Shown piece after piece: positions 25,219-34,704 of a DNA stretch of 64,000 bases. Source of the stretch: an uncultured Elusimicrobia bacterium (GTDB lineage: Bacteria; Elusimicrobiota; Elusimicrobia; Elusimicrobiales; UBA9959). The number at the start of each line of letters is the position of its first letter. The first letter of the stretch is position 1. Where the stretch lies: assembly GCA_903873295.1 (NCBI GenBank), contig CAIQNV010000156.1, positions 19,671 to 83,670 on the forward strand. The letters are read 5' to 3'. A program made the position numbers and the translations under genes. The notes beneath the pieces were generated by a model. It saw only the letters and a program-made list of their open reading frames with translations. It made no database searches and had not been told where the DNA came from.

Positions 25219-25455
25219 TTATTTCTTTATTTCGGGGCAGATGATCTTTACTATTTTGGCGGGGGAGGCGGCGCCTTTTATCAGCATTATCTTTTTTGCC
25301 TCTATGCCCAGCGCCAGCGAGAGCTGGCGGATGGCCGAGGCGTTGGCCAGGCCCCGCGAGGGCGGGGACTTGGTCCAGATCTCATAGGCGTCGGGGGCCT
25401 TCTTTACGAGCTTGTCCCGCCGCGAGTCGGGGTGGACTTTTAACTTTATGAACAT
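25219..25455 (-). CDS. DUF167 (YggU-family) small protein
   Basis: 78 residues, cytoplasmic. Pattern KLKVHPDSRRDKL, then PPSRGLANASAIRQLSLALGI and IMLIKGAASPAKIVKI, the usual DUF167 fold (YggU; human C15orf40). Function not established in any organism I know. It follows gpmI with no gap: the gpmI stop is immediately followed by this ATG. Confidence 0.88.
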   Translation of the reverse strand: MFIKLKVHPDSRRDKLVKKAPDAYEIWTKSPPSRGLANASAIRQLSLALGIEAKKIMLIKGAASPAKIVKIICPEIKK

Positions 25456-27009
25456 TTAAGCTATCAGCGACTTCGAAGTCATGTCCGCCGGCTGCTCAAG
25501 GCCCAGCACCTTCAGCACCGTCGGGGCGATATCGGAAAGAATGCCGTGCGGGCGCAGCTTCACGCCGGAGACCTCCCTGGCGATGTAAATGAACTCCACC
25601 GGGTTGGTGGTGTGGGCGGTCTTGGGCATGTTTATCCTGTAGTCCCACATCTCCTCGGCGTTGCCGTGGTCGGAGGTGACCATCACGGTATAATCATGCT
25701 TCAGGGCCTCGTCCACCAGCCTGCCCACGGAGAGATCGACTATTTCCACGGCCTTCACCGTGGCCTCGTAGATGCCGGTATGCCCCACCATGTCGCAGTT
25801 CGCGAAATTTACGACGATGAAATCGTATTCCCCGGCGGCTAGCTCTTTAAGCGCCCTTTCGCAGACCTCGGGGGCGTTCATCTCTGGGTGCTCGCCGAAG
25901 CTTGACGGGTCCCAGGTGCCTTTTATTTCCACCTGGTCCTCGTTCCTGTAGGGCTCGGTGCGCTTGCCGTTGAAAAAAGAAGTGACATGCTTGAATTTCT
26001 GCGTCTCGGCGAGGCGCAGCTGCCTGAGGCCGCTCGCGGAGATTATCTGGCCGAGCAGGTTCTCCATGCCGCCGCCCTCGTCCATGGGGGGGAGGGCGCT
26101 GAACTTGAACTCGTCGTAGTAGCGGGTAAGCCCGCAGTAAACGATATTCAGCTTCCGCCAGCGGCTGCCCGGATAATTGTCCTCGACGAAGGCTTTGGTG
26201 AGCTGGATGGCGCGGTCCTGGCGGAAGTTGAAGTGTATGACCGAGTCGCCATCCTTCACTCCGGGGTAGCCGGCTATGACGGTGGGCGGGATGTACTCGT
26301 CCACTATGGGCAGGCCGTTGGGGTTCTTGAGCGCCGCGTAGGCGTCGTTGAGGGCGGCTTCGGCGCTCTCCGCTCTTGCGCCTTCGGCTTTGGTGATGGT
26401 GTTATAGGTCTGATCGGTGAGCTTCCATTTTTCGCCGCGGTCCATGGCGTAGTATCGCCCCATTATGGTTCCGATGGAGGCTATGCCGACTTCTTTGATC
26501 ACTTCCTCCAGCATTTTGAGAAAGCTGAGGGCGGAGCGCGGGGGAGTGTCGCGGCCGTCGGCGAAAAAGTGAAGCCAGACCTTCTTTATCCCCAGTTTCT
26601 TCGCCTCGCGCATGATGGCGTACATATGGTCCTGGTGGGCGTGAACGCCTTCATCCTGGACCAGGCCCATCAGGTGGAGGGCGGAGCCGTTCGCGACGGC
26701 GTTGTCGAGGGCGGCCTTCAGGGCGGGCATTTTGAAAAAAGTGCCGTCCTCTATCATATCCATGATGCGCTTGAGTTCCTGTATGACGATGCGGCCGGCG
26801 CCCATGTTGAGGTGGCCTACCTCGGAGGAGCCCTGGTAGCCTTTGGGGAGGCCGACGGCTTCGCCCGCGGGCTCGAGCACGGTATTGGGGTACTCCCCGA
26901 GGTAGCGCCGCATATTTGGGGTCCGGGCATTGTCGACGGCGTTGAATTTGTCGGCCTTCGCCATCCCCCAACCGTCGCGCACGATAAGAAGAACTTTCTT
27001 TTTGTCCAT
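25456..27009 (-). CDS. gpmI: 2,3-bisphosphoglycerate-independent phosphoglycerate mutase
   Basis: 517 residues, the normal length for iPGM. Alkaline-phosphatase superfamily metal and catalytic motifs: LIVRDGWGMA (N-terminal Asp), the phospho-Ser loop GYQGSSEVGHLNMGAGR, GRYYAMDRGEKW, VNFANCDMVGHTG and TSDHGNAEEM with TAHTTNPVEF. Interconverts 3- and 2-phosphoglycerate in glycolysis with manganese. The start is set by LLIVRDGW alignment. It is divergently placed from the TMTC-like gene at 27209 and co-transcribed with the DUF167 gene. Confidence 0.96.
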   Translation of the reverse strand: MDKKKVLLIVRDGWGMAKADKFNAVDNARTPNMRRYLGEYPNTVLEPAGEAVGLPKGYQGSSEVGHLNMGAGRIVIQELKRIMDMIEDGTFFKMPALKAALDNAVANGSALHLMGLVQDEGVHAHQDHMYAIMREAKKLGIKKVWLHFFADGRDTPPRSALSFLKMLEEVIKEVGIASIGTIMGRYYAMDRGEKWKLTDQTYNTITKAEGARAESAEAALNDAYAALKNPNGLPIVDEYIPPTVIAGYPGVKDGDSVIHFNFRQDRAIQLTKAFVEDNYPGSRWRKLNIVYCGLTRYYDEFKFSALPPMDEGGGMENLLGQIISASGLRQLRLAETQKFKHVTSFFNGKRTEPYRNEDQVEIKGTWDPSSFGEHPEMNAPEVCERALKELAAGEYDFIVVNFANCDMVGHTGIYEATVKAVEIVDLSVGRLVDEALKHDYTVMVTSDHGNAEEMWDYRINMPKTAHTTNPVEFIYIAREVSGVKLRPHGILSDIAPTVLKVLGLEQPADMTSKSLIA

Positions 27010-27130
27010 AGCGATCTCCCCGGTAATACCTTTCCGCCGCGGTCCTGCGCCTATATTTTAGGAAATATGAGGGGCCTTGCGATATGGATGGAGCTGCGGG
27101 CGTTAGCAAGCCGGTCCGACCCGCGCCGAC

Positions 27131-27149
27131 TTTTTGTATTATAACGGTA
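27131..27149 (+). promoter_or_regulatory. Recurrent promoter-like motif, site 1
   Basis: TTTTTGTATTATAACGGTA, with TATTAT as likely -10, 60 bases before the TMTC-like gene. Same word at 45299, 51138 and 54679. Confidence 0.6.
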
Positions 27150-27208
27150 AAGGATGATCTTCCCGCGATTTTATTGCAGACCCTTTTTTTCCGGCCCGCG
27201 CTCTCGCG

Positions 27209-28924
27209 ATGAAAATATTTAATATATTTACTACGCTCGCCCATTCGCTCAAGCGCGTGACCTGGACGGGGATTTTAAGCCTTGTTCTGTTGACCGGCAT
27301 TGTTTATTCAAATACGCTTGGCGTTTCGGCTTTTATCCGCGACGACTGCTATATCATAGAAGCCAACCCCTTCCTGGGGCGCTGGTCGGCGCTTCCCCGC
27401 CTGCTCACTACCGGCTACTGGGAAGCCTCCATGGGGAGCGCGGCCCCGGTCAAAGAGTACCGTCCGGCGCTGATGCTGACATACTTCCTGAACTGCCGGA
27501 TCTTCGGCCTTTCCCCGCGAGCTTTTCACCTGGGGAACCTCCTTCTGCAGATCCTGAACACTATTCTCCTTTTTATATTGTTGCGGCGCAGCTACGGGGT
27601 CGAACCGGCTTTTACGGCTGCCGCGCTGTTCGCTATCCTGCCGGTCCATTCCGAGGCGGTCGCGTATATCTCCGGCAGGTCTGAGCTCCTTGTCCTGTTT
27701 TTCATGTTGTTAAGCTGGAAGGCGCTGGACCCGCAAAAACCGCGCCTGGCCTGGGGCCTGGCGTCGTTCGCTTTCGCTCTTTTATCTAAAGAACAAGCCA
27801 TCCTGTTCCCGATATTTTTAGCCGCGGCCGATGCCTGCTTGTACCGTGTTCCGTTCCATCTGCCTCCCCGCCGCCGCGTTTACTTCGGGCTGGCGGGAGT
27901 AGCGGGCCTGTACCTCCTGCTGCGGCAAGCCGTTCTGGGCCATGGCCTGCAGGCCGGCCGGGATTATTTCTCCGGGGCCGGCTACTTAACGCGGCTGCTC
28001 ACGATGTCGCGTTTCTACTTTGAACATTACCTCGTCCCGATGGTTACCGGGCTGCGCATCCAGTTCGATTACGCCCGCCCCCTTATCCCGGATTCTACGC
28101 CGGCGGACGCGGCGGCCTGGCTGTGCCTGGCGTGCTGGACCGCCCTCCTCGCTTATTCCCTGTGCCGGGCATGGAAGACCCGGTCGCGCACCGCTTTCTG
28201 GTTCCTGACGGCGGTCTTGTTCCTGCTGCCTACTGGCAACCTTATTTTAAAGCTGGATACGCTCGGAGCCGATCGTTTCCTTTATACTTCTTCCGTCTCT
28301 TTTTGTGTTCTGGCCGCGCTCGCCGTGAGCCGCCTGCGGCCGCTCTTCAGAAGGACCGCCGTTTGCGCGGTCCTGGCCTGGTATTCTTTTATTTCCGTAA
28401 AACTAAACCCGGTATGGGCCTTTCAGGAAAGTTTCTGCAAGGCCGCGCTCGCCGGCAACCCTTACTCGGCCAAATCCATCGCCCAGCTAGGCTATGAGCT
28501 CTGGCATAAAGGCGAACTGGAACCTGCGATCCGCCAGTACGACCGGGCGCTGCGGCTTGCCCCGGACCTTACGACCGCCTATTACAATCTGGGGTCTATT
28601 TACATGGAGAAGGGCGATCTTGAACGGGCGAAGTTGAATTTCCAAAAGGCGCTTCAGTATGATCCCACTGACCCCGACACCTGGACGTGCCTGGGGGTCG
28701 TCGCGGAAAGACTGGCGCGCCCGGACGTAGCCGGGCGTTGCTACACCCGCGCCATAGAGCTTCAGGACTTCAACGCGACCGCCAGATACAATTTGGCCCA
28801 TTTGCTGCTGATGGGCGGCCACCCGGCCCTGGCCCGGCCCCACTTCGAGCAATTCCTGCGCGTCGCGCCGGATGACCCGAAGGCGCCCGCTGTCAGGAAG
28901 CTGCTTGCCGGCTTGAAAGTGTAG
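27209..28924 (+). CDS. TMTC-like multi-spanning membrane protein with C-terminal TPRs
   Basis: 571 residues: about ten membrane helices followed by three or four tetratricopeptide repeats (about 425-560: EPAIRQYDRALRLAPDLTTAYYNLG, then RAKLNFQKALQYDPTDPDTW). The first loop FIRDDCYIIEANPFLG and the motif LPVHSEAVAYISGRSELL match the TMTC/GT-C family; human members are O-mannosyltransferases. It may be a lipid-linked sugar transferase acting outside the inner membrane. A second homologue lies at 48949. No clear ribosome site precedes the ATG. Confidence 0.83.
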   Translation: MKIFNIFTTLAHSLKRVTWTGILSLVLLTGIVYSNTLGVSAFIRDDCYIIEANPFLGRWSALPRLLTTGYWEASMGSAAPVKEYRPALMLTYFLNCRIFGLSPRAFHLGNLLLQILNTILLFILLRRSYGVEPAFTAAALFAILPVHSEAVAYISGRSELLVLFFMLLSWKALDPQKPRLAWGLASFAFALLSKEQAILFPIFLAAADACLYRVPFHLPPRRRVYFGLAGVAGLYLLLRQAVLGHGLQAGRDYFSGAGYLTRLLTMSRFYFEHYLVPMVTGLRIQFDYARPLIPDSTPADAAAWLCLACWTALLAYSLCRAWKTRSRTAFWFLTAVLFLLPTGNLILKLDTLGADRFLYTSSVSFCVLAALAVSRLRPLFRRTAVCAVLAWYSFISVKLNPVWAFQESFCKAALAGNPYSAKSIAQLGYELWHKGELEPAIRQYDRALRLAPDLTTAYYNLGSIYMEKGDLERAKLNFQKALQYDPTDPDTWTCLGVVAERLARPDVAGRCYTRAIELQDFNATARYNLAHLLLMGGHPALARPHFEQFLRVAPDDPKAPAVRKLLAGLKV

Positions 28925-28952
28925 GCTTTGCCGGAATATTCCTGAACGTGCG

Positions 28953-28982
28953 TTAGACCCCGGCGCGGTATTGTGTTATAAT
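28953..28982 (+). promoter_or_regulatory. Promoter of the M6 protease / PorV-like operon
   Basis: TTAGAC, 18-base spacer, TATAAT, with the extended TGT just before the -10. A leader of about 80 bases follows. Confidence 0.65.
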
Positions 28983-29070
28983 GATATATAGGGAATTCTC
29001 CGTCGGCAAGTCTAAAACAAACTCACCATAACTAAGAGCTCAAATCGCGACCGGACGACTGTTAAGGCAG

Positions 29071-32000
29071 ATGGCTATTTCTCGCCGTAAAATCATAAGG
29101 ATCGTTCTCTGCCTCGCGTTCGCCGGGCAGGCCTTTGCCGCGTTCGCTTTGCAGCCGCCCGAGGGCGGGCAGCTCGAACAATACAAAAAAGACGGCTCGC
29201 TCGCCGGCAGAATAGCCGCGGCCAGGGACCTGGGCAACAATATCCCCTCCCCGGCCTTGGCGGCGAAGCTGAAGCGGCAGGCGGAAATAATCAGGCTCAT
29301 GTCCCAGGGCTACACGAAGGACCGGGCGGCCTCGTTCGCGCCGCCGCCGGCCTGGAAAGGCTTCCCTACCACCGGCAACAGGAAAATGTTCATTCTGCTG
29401 ATAGATTTTGACGAATATTCAGCCGCTTATTCGTCCTCCGCTGTTAATTCCATGATATTCGGGGACGGGAGCGCAGTGCCGCCTTTTGACAGCTTGAAGA
29501 ACTTTTACGCCCGCTCCTCCTACGGCAAGCTCAATATCTCAGGCGCCACCCTGGGCTGGTACCATGCGGGCCCGCGGTCCGCCGTCGCGGAAAGCACTTC
29601 GGGCAGAGAGGCTTTGATCGAAAAGGCGCTGACTTCTTTTTCGGGGCACGATTTTGCGCAATACGACAATGACGGGGACGGCACGATAGAGTACTTCGCG
29701 GTAATCTGGACGGGGCCTAAAGGGCCGTGGGCCAGTTTCTGGTGGGGTTATTACACCGGGTTTTCCGACCATGCTTTCACTGTCGGCGGCAAGAAACTAT
29801 CGCAATATTCATGGCAATGGGAAGATAATTCACCTAAGGTCATGATACATGAAACAGGACACGCTCTGGGCGTTCCCGATTATTACGATTACAACGCCGA
29901 CGTGGGGCCGAAGGGCGGCGTAGGCAAGCTGGATATTATGGACGGGAACTGGGGCGACCATAACTGTTTCAGTAAATTCATGCTGGACTGGCTGACCCCG
30001 GGCTATTACGATACCGGAACACAGACGATAACCCTGAGGCCTTCAGACGCTTACGGCGAAAGCGTGAAAATTATCAAGGGCGGGAGCGCCTCCAACCCCT
30101 TCGAAGAATTTTTCATGGTCCAGAACAGGAAAAGGGAGGGGAATGACAGCACCTACCCGGCCGACGGGCTCCTGGTCTGGCACGTCGACGCCAGGCTGGA
30201 CGCGCAGAACTATGATTTCCTGTACGATAATTCATATTCCGCCCATAAGCTGCTGCGCCTTATGGAGGCGGACGGCCTGGAAGAGATAGAGAAGGGCGGC
30301 AGCGCGAACGCCGGAGATTTTTATTCCGCCGGCAAGAGCTTCGGCCCCGGCACCGCCCCGAACAGCAATAAATACGACGGGGCTGTCACCGGGGTTTTTG
30401 TGAACAGTATCAGCGAAGCCGCCGGCATAATCACCTTTAACACCGGTTTTGATTTTGCCTTCTCGACAGAGCTCCTGCCGGCGGCCGGCGCTATCGGGAC
30501 TTCCAGCCTGACCTTCACCTGGAACTCCTTGCCGGGGGCGCAATACATAGCGGTTTTATCCACCTCCGCCAATTATTCTAATCCTGTCTCAAGCGGAACG
30601 GAAACGGTCAGCAGCAGAAGTTTTACAGGCTTGTCATCCGGGGAAACATACTGGTTCGAAGTGAAACTCTCTACCGAGCCGGACGCCGCCTACGCCCACA
30701 ACCGGCTCTCCGCGCGAACAACGCCTCCTCCGCTCGCGGAGGCGCTTGACGCCCCGGCGCTTGCCTGGACGACCGGCGGCGGCGCGCGCTGGGAGGGGCA
30801 ATCCGCCGTCTCCGTCTACGGCGGCAGCGCCGCGAAGAGCGGGAGTATTTCAAATCTCCAGAATTCCTACCTGCAGACCGCCGTCGCGGGGCCCGGCGAA
30901 CTGGCTTTCTACTGGAAGGTCTCCTCCGAGGCGAATTATGATTATCTCAGCTTTTATATCGACGGTGCGCTGAAAACCAGGATAAGCGGCAGCGGAAACT
31001 GGGAGCAGGTGATATCCTCCGGCCTGGCCGCCGGCCAGCATACGATAAAGTGGGAGTACGCCAAAGACGACTATGTGGCCATAGGCTCGGATGCGGGCTG
31101 GCTGGATAAAGTCGAGTGGCGCCCTACTACGCCGCTGTCTCCGGCGGCCGTTCAGGTCAGCTCTCTGAGTATCACGGCGGGCTGGACGCCGGTCACCGGG
31201 GCGGTTTATACCGCCGTCCTGGCGGCGGACGCGGCCTACTCGGCGATACTCTCCTCTTTTCCTCTGACCGCCGGAGCCACGGCCTTTTCCGGGCTCTCGC
31301 CCGACACCACGTATTATTTCGAAGTAAAGATCTCCTCTGAGATCAACAGCGCCTTTTTGCTGAACCGGTTTTCCGCCAGGACCTCTTCCCCCTCGCCGCC
31401 CTCCCTGGCGGAGGCGCTTGACGCCCCCGCGTTCGCCTGGGCCACCGGCGGCAGCGCGGACTGGGCGGGGCAATCGGCCGTCTCCCTGTACGGGGGAAGC
31501 GCCGCGCGGAGCGGGCCCGTCGCTGACCTCCAGAATTCATATCTGCAAACCACCGTCACCGGCCCCGGCGAACTGGCTTTTTACTGGAAAGTCTCCTCCG
31601 AGGCGAACTATGATTATCTCAGCTTTTATATCGACGGCGCGCTTAAAACCAGGATCAGCGGCAGCCGGGACTGGGAGCAGGCGTTTTCCTCGGGCATACC
31701 GGCCGGCCAGCATCTGATAAAGTGGGAATATGCCAAGAACGGCGGCGCGTCTTCGGGCCTGGATGCGGGCTGGCTGGATAAAGTCGAATGGCGCCCTACG
31801 ACCCCGCTGTCTCCGGCGGCGGCTCTGATCAGCTCCCAAAGCATTACGGCGGGCTGGACGCCGGTCGCAGGGGCCGGCTATACCGCCGTCCTGGCGGCGG
31901 ATGCTGCCTATTCGGCGATACTCTCCTCCTTTCCGCTGACCGCCGGCGCCACGGCCTTTTCCGGGCTCTCCCCCGATACCGCGTATTATTTTGAAGTGAA

Positions 32001-33696
32001 GATCTCCACCGAGATCGACGGCGCTTTTTATCTCAACCGGATTTCCGTCAAAACCTCGCCGCCTCCGCCGCCGGACTCCCCCGGCTATTTTTACGGAGAA
32101 GCTGTAAGCGCCGCTTCAATCAGATGGCTGTGGGCGGACGTCTCTTCGGAGGCCGGCTACAGGGTGCTTGCCTCGACCGGGGGCAGCCTTTCCGGCAGCC
32201 TCGCGGCGGACACGATCTCCTGGACTGAAACCGGGCTTGGCGCGAACACCGCTTATTCGAGGGAGATAGTCGCCTACAACAGCGAGGGGGAAAGCGTACC
32301 GGTCTCCTCTTCCGCCTATACCCTGGCGGCGCCCCCGGCCTCGGTTTCCGCGGGCGCCCTCGGCCGGACCGGCATACGGGTAAGCTGGGACGTCGCCGGA
32401 AATCCTGCGGAAACCGTCTATGAGCTCGAATATTCAAGCGAGCCGGCCGCCTATTGGAAAAAGATCTCTACGGACTCGGCCGCGGTTGAGCTGACGGGCC
32501 TGCTGCCGGGAAAGGCCTACTACAGCAAGGTCCGCGCGCTGAACGGAGCCGGGCTCCCTACCGCATATACCGACGGCGGTCCTGCCTTTACTTTCCCGGG
32601 GCCCGTAGTTTCTTCTGTTTCAGGGATCAGCTCGGGCGCAAAAATGCAGCTGGTCATTAAAGGAAGCGGCTTTTATGCCGGCGACCGGGTGCGCCTTGAA
32701 AGAGCGGGGCAGGCGGCCGCAGGCGCGGAGGATCCCCCTGCGGTAAAACAGGACCATTCCGAGCTCAGCGCCGTAGTCGGCCTGGACGGCCTTGCGGCCG
32801 GGGCTTGGGACGTGGTCGTGTACAATGCCGACGGCTCCGATTCCGGAGCCTCGGGAAGCGGTCTGTTTTCCGTAAGCGCGGTCGAGCCGGGCGGCGCCGT
32901 TACGCAGGCCCTGATAGACAGCGCGATAACTTCCACGATCACGATCGCGGGCGGTCTTGAACGGATAATTGTGCCGCCCGGAGATATTCCCAACGGCTAT
33001 ATTCTCGTTTCCACGGATCCGGAAGTAAATCCTCTAGCTGTAAGCCCGGCGGCGCTCCTGGCCGCCGGCCGGGCGCTGCCGCACGGCTATCTGGTTCTGA
33101 ACATGCGGGAGTATGCCGCCTACAGCAACGGCGCGCCGCTTAACGGCTTTGCCGAGCCTGTAACGATAGTAATAAGCTACCGGGACGATTCCCCGGACGA
33201 CGGCATTGTCGACGGGACGGGCGTGCCGGAACTGGCGCTTAAGCTCGCGGTGCTTGACGAGGCGGAAGCAAAATGGGTCGAAGTTCCCGCCGGCGAGTAT
33301 TTTATCGATACCGCCGCTAACACCGTCACGGCCGGAAGGAGCCATTTCTCGGTCTATGCCCTGCTCGGCGGAATTATGGCGGGGAACGGGAGCCGGGTTA
33401 AAGTCTATCCTGTCCCCTGGCAGCCCGGGAGCGGCGGCAGGTTCGGCTCGGCGTATGTGGCCGGCTGCGGCGCAGGTCTGATTTTTGACGATCTCGGAGG
33501 AGAAGGCCTTATCCGGATATACACCCTCCCGGGCGATCTGGTGCGCGAGCTCGCGTTCTCCGCCGCCGACAATGGCTGCAAGTCCTGGGACGGCAGGAAC
33601 GCGGCGGGAAGGAACTCCGCCAGCGGGATCTATCTGGCCGTGATAAAGAGCAAGGGCGGAGGGAGTACTGTAAAGAAGCTGGCGATAGAGAGATAG
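29071..33696 (+). CDS. Large secreted M6-family metalloprotease with repeat domains and FlgD/type-IX-like C-terminal domain
   Basis: 1541 residues. Signal peptide MAISRRKIIRIVLCLAFAGQAFA. Catalytic domain about 90-450, with HETGHALGVPDYYD (H260, E261, H264 zinc motif) and Asp-rich calcium-like loop YDNDGDGTIEYF. Then fibronectin-III-type domains alternating with two copies of a jelly-roll/MAM-like domain (GELAFYWKVSSEANYDYLSF in both), each unit 224 residues. A further fibronectin-type and an IPT/TIG-like domain follow (about 1180-1260). The last 95 residues (VKVYPVPWQPGSG ... LIRIYTLPGDLV ... SASGIYLAVIKSKGG ... KKLAIER) resemble FlgD-Ig and type IX sorting domains. Likely exported and possibly surface-anchored; the neighbour 2 bases downstream is PorV-like. 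Confidence 0.9.
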   Translation: MAISRRKIIRIVLCLAFAGQAFAAFALQPPEGGQLEQYKKDGSLAGRIAAARDLGNNIPSPALAAKLKRQAEIIRLMSQGYTKDRAASFAPPPAWKGFPTTGNRKMFILLIDFDEYSAAYSSSAVNSMIFGDGSAVPPFDSLKNFYARSSYGKLNISGATLGWYHAGPRSAVAESTSGREALIEKALTSFSGHDFAQYDNDGDGTIEYFAVIWTGPKGPWASFWWGYYTGFSDHAFTVGGKKLSQYSWQWEDNSPKVMIHETGHALGVPDYYDYNADVGPKGGVGKLDIMDGNWGDHNCFSKFMLDWLTPGYYDTGTQTITLRPSDAYGESVKIIKGGSASNPFEEFFMVQNRKREGNDSTYPADGLLVWHVDARLDAQNYDFLYDNSYSAHKLLRLMEADGLEEIEKGGSANAGDFYSAGKSFGPGTAPNSNKYDGAVTGVFVNSISEAAGIITFNTGFDFAFSTELLPAAGAIGTSSLTFTWNSLPGAQYIAVLSTSANYSNPVSSGTETVSSRSFTGLSSGETYWFEVKLSTEPDAAYAHNRLSARTTPPPLAEALDAPALAWTTGGGARWEGQSAVSVYGGSAAKSGSISNLQNSYLQTAVAGPGELAFYWKVSSEANYDYLSFYIDGALKTRISGSGNWEQVISSGLAAGQHTIKWEYAKDDYVAIGSDAGWLDKVEWRPTTPLSPAAVQVSSLSITAGWTPVTGAVYTAVLAADAAYSAILSSFPLTAGATAFSGLSPDTTYYFEVKISSEINSAFLLNRFSARTSSPSPPSLAEALDAPAFAWATGGSADWAGQSAVSLYGGSAARSGPVADLQNSYLQTTVTGPGELAFYWKVSSEANYDYLSFYIDGALKTRISGSRDWEQAFSSGIPAGQHLIKWEYAKNGGASSGLDAGWLDKVEWRPTTPLSPAAALISSQSITAGWTPVAGAGYTAVLAADAAYSAILSSFPLTAGATAFSGLSPDTAYYFEVKISTEIDGAFYLNRISVKTSPPPPPDSPGYFYGEAVSAASIRWLWADVSSEAGYRVLASTGGSLSGSLAADTISWTETGLGANTAYSREIVAYNSEGESVPVSSSAYTLAAPPASVSAGALGRTGIRVSWDVAGNPAETVYELEYSSEPAAYWKKISTDSAAVELTGLLPGKAYYSKVRALNGAGLPTAYTDGGPAFTFPGPVVSSVSGISSGAKMQLVIKGSGFYAGDRVRLERAGQAAAGAEDPPAVKQDHSELSAVVGLDGLAAGAWDVVVYNADGSDSGASGSGLFSVSAVEPGGAVTQALIDSAITSTITIAGGLERIIVPPGDIPNGYILVSTDPEVNPLAVSPAALLAAGRALPHGYLVLNMREYAAYSNGAPLNGFAEPVTIVISYRDDSPDDGIVDGTGVPELALKLAVLDEAEAKWVEVPAGEYFIDTAANTVTAGRSHFSVYALLGGIMAGNGSRVKVYPVPWQPGSGGRFGSAYVAGCGAGLIFDDLGGEGLIRIYTLPGDLVRELAFSAADNGCKSWDGRNAAGRNSASGIYLAVIKSKGGGSTVKKLAIER
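30739..32080 (+). repeat. Two tandem 672-base repeats inside the M6 protease gene
   Basis: Units start at 30739 and 31411 (both GAGGCGCTTGACGCC) and code for a jelly-roll plus fibronectin module. They are very similar at DNA level with scattered silent changes, suggesting a recent internal duplication that could vary in copy number. Confidence 0.85.
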
Positions 33697-33698
33697 TT

Positions 33699-34619
33699 AT
33701 GCGCAAGATACTTTTGCTGATACTCTGCTTCTCCCGCCCGTCCCTTGCGGGGGCGGCGGCTTTTTCGGCGGGCGCCCTCGGCACTACCGGCGCGCAGTTC
33801 CTGGAATTGCCGGCGGGCGCGCGGGCGATCGCCCTGGGCTCGGCTTATACCTCGGTAAGCGGCGATCCTTTTTCGGCATATTATAATCCGGCCGGGCTTG
33901 CCGGCCTGGATAAGATCAGCGTCGGGCTGATGCATGCGGCGTACTTCCAGGATATTTCCTACGAGTACGGGGTCTTCGCGGCGCCCGCGGGGAAGCTGGG
34001 CGTACTGGCTGTTTCCGCTCAATCTCTGTCCGTCGGCAGGCTTGTGGAAATAGATAAGACCGGCGCGCAGACCGGTGATTCTTTTAAGCCGAACGATACG
34101 GCTTTAAGCGCGATATGCGCGAAACGGCTGGGGGCGTTCGATCTCGGGGCGTCGGCAAAATATATCAGATCCCAGATCCGCGCTTCCGCTTCCGCTTTCT
34201 CCGGCGACCTGGGCCTGCAGACAAAGATCGGAAAATATTCCTTCGGCCTCAGCGTTCTTAATATCGGCCGCGGGCTTAAGTTCCACGCTGAAGAAAGCGG
34301 CCTCCCCACAACAGGCAGGCTAGGCGCTTCGGTCCGCCTTAGCCCGAAATTATTCGTTTCCGTAGACGGTATAGCTCCGAAAGGGACCGGCCCGCTGATC
34401 GCGGCGGGAGCCGAATACGGGCTCGTTTCCCGCCAAAAAATAAAAATGTCGGTCAGGGGCGGCTATAACAGCCGCTATGTTTCCGGAAAATTAGGCGGGA
34501 TCACCGGAATGAGCGCCGGGGCCGGGCTGGCTCTCGGCGGCCTCGATCTCGATTATGCCTGGAGCTTATACGGAGAGCTGGGCTCGACCCACCGCTTTTC
34601 CTTCAGCCTGAAGCTGTGA
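33699..34619 (+). CDS. PorV/PorQ-family outer-membrane beta-barrel protein
   Basis: 306 residues. Signal peptide MRKILLLILCFSRPSLAGAA; then the family N-terminus GAQFLELPAGARAIALGSAYTSVSGDPFSAYYNPAGLAGL, followed by alternating amphipathic strands to a C-terminal barrel strand HRFSFSLKL. This is the UPF0164/PorV-PorQ pattern. In Bacteroidetes PorV shuttles type IX cargo with C-terminal sorting domains to the attachment complex. The start is 2 bases after the M6 protease stop, so the two are coupled. That pairing suggests cargo plus export partner, which is inference. Confidence 0.88.
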   Translation: MRKILLLILCFSRPSLAGAAAFSAGALGTTGAQFLELPAGARAIALGSAYTSVSGDPFSAYYNPAGLAGLDKISVGLMHAAYFQDISYEYGVFAAPAGKLGVLAVSAQSLSVGRLVEIDKTGAQTGDSFKPNDTALSAICAKRLGAFDLGASAKYIRSQIRASASAFSGDLGLQTKIGKYSFGLSVLNIGRGLKFHAEESGLPTTGRLGASVRLSPKLFVSVDGIAPKGTGPLIAAGAEYGLVSRQKIKMSVRGGYNSRYVSGKLGGITGMSAGAGLALGGLDLDYAWSLYGELGSTHRFSFSLKL

Positions 34620-34704
34620 GAAGCCCGGGCATAGCAGCGCCCGGGTTTCGATCCTGAAATATCCGCCGCCCGGGCTCCGGGCGCGCCGGCGGCGCCCGCC
34701 GCCG

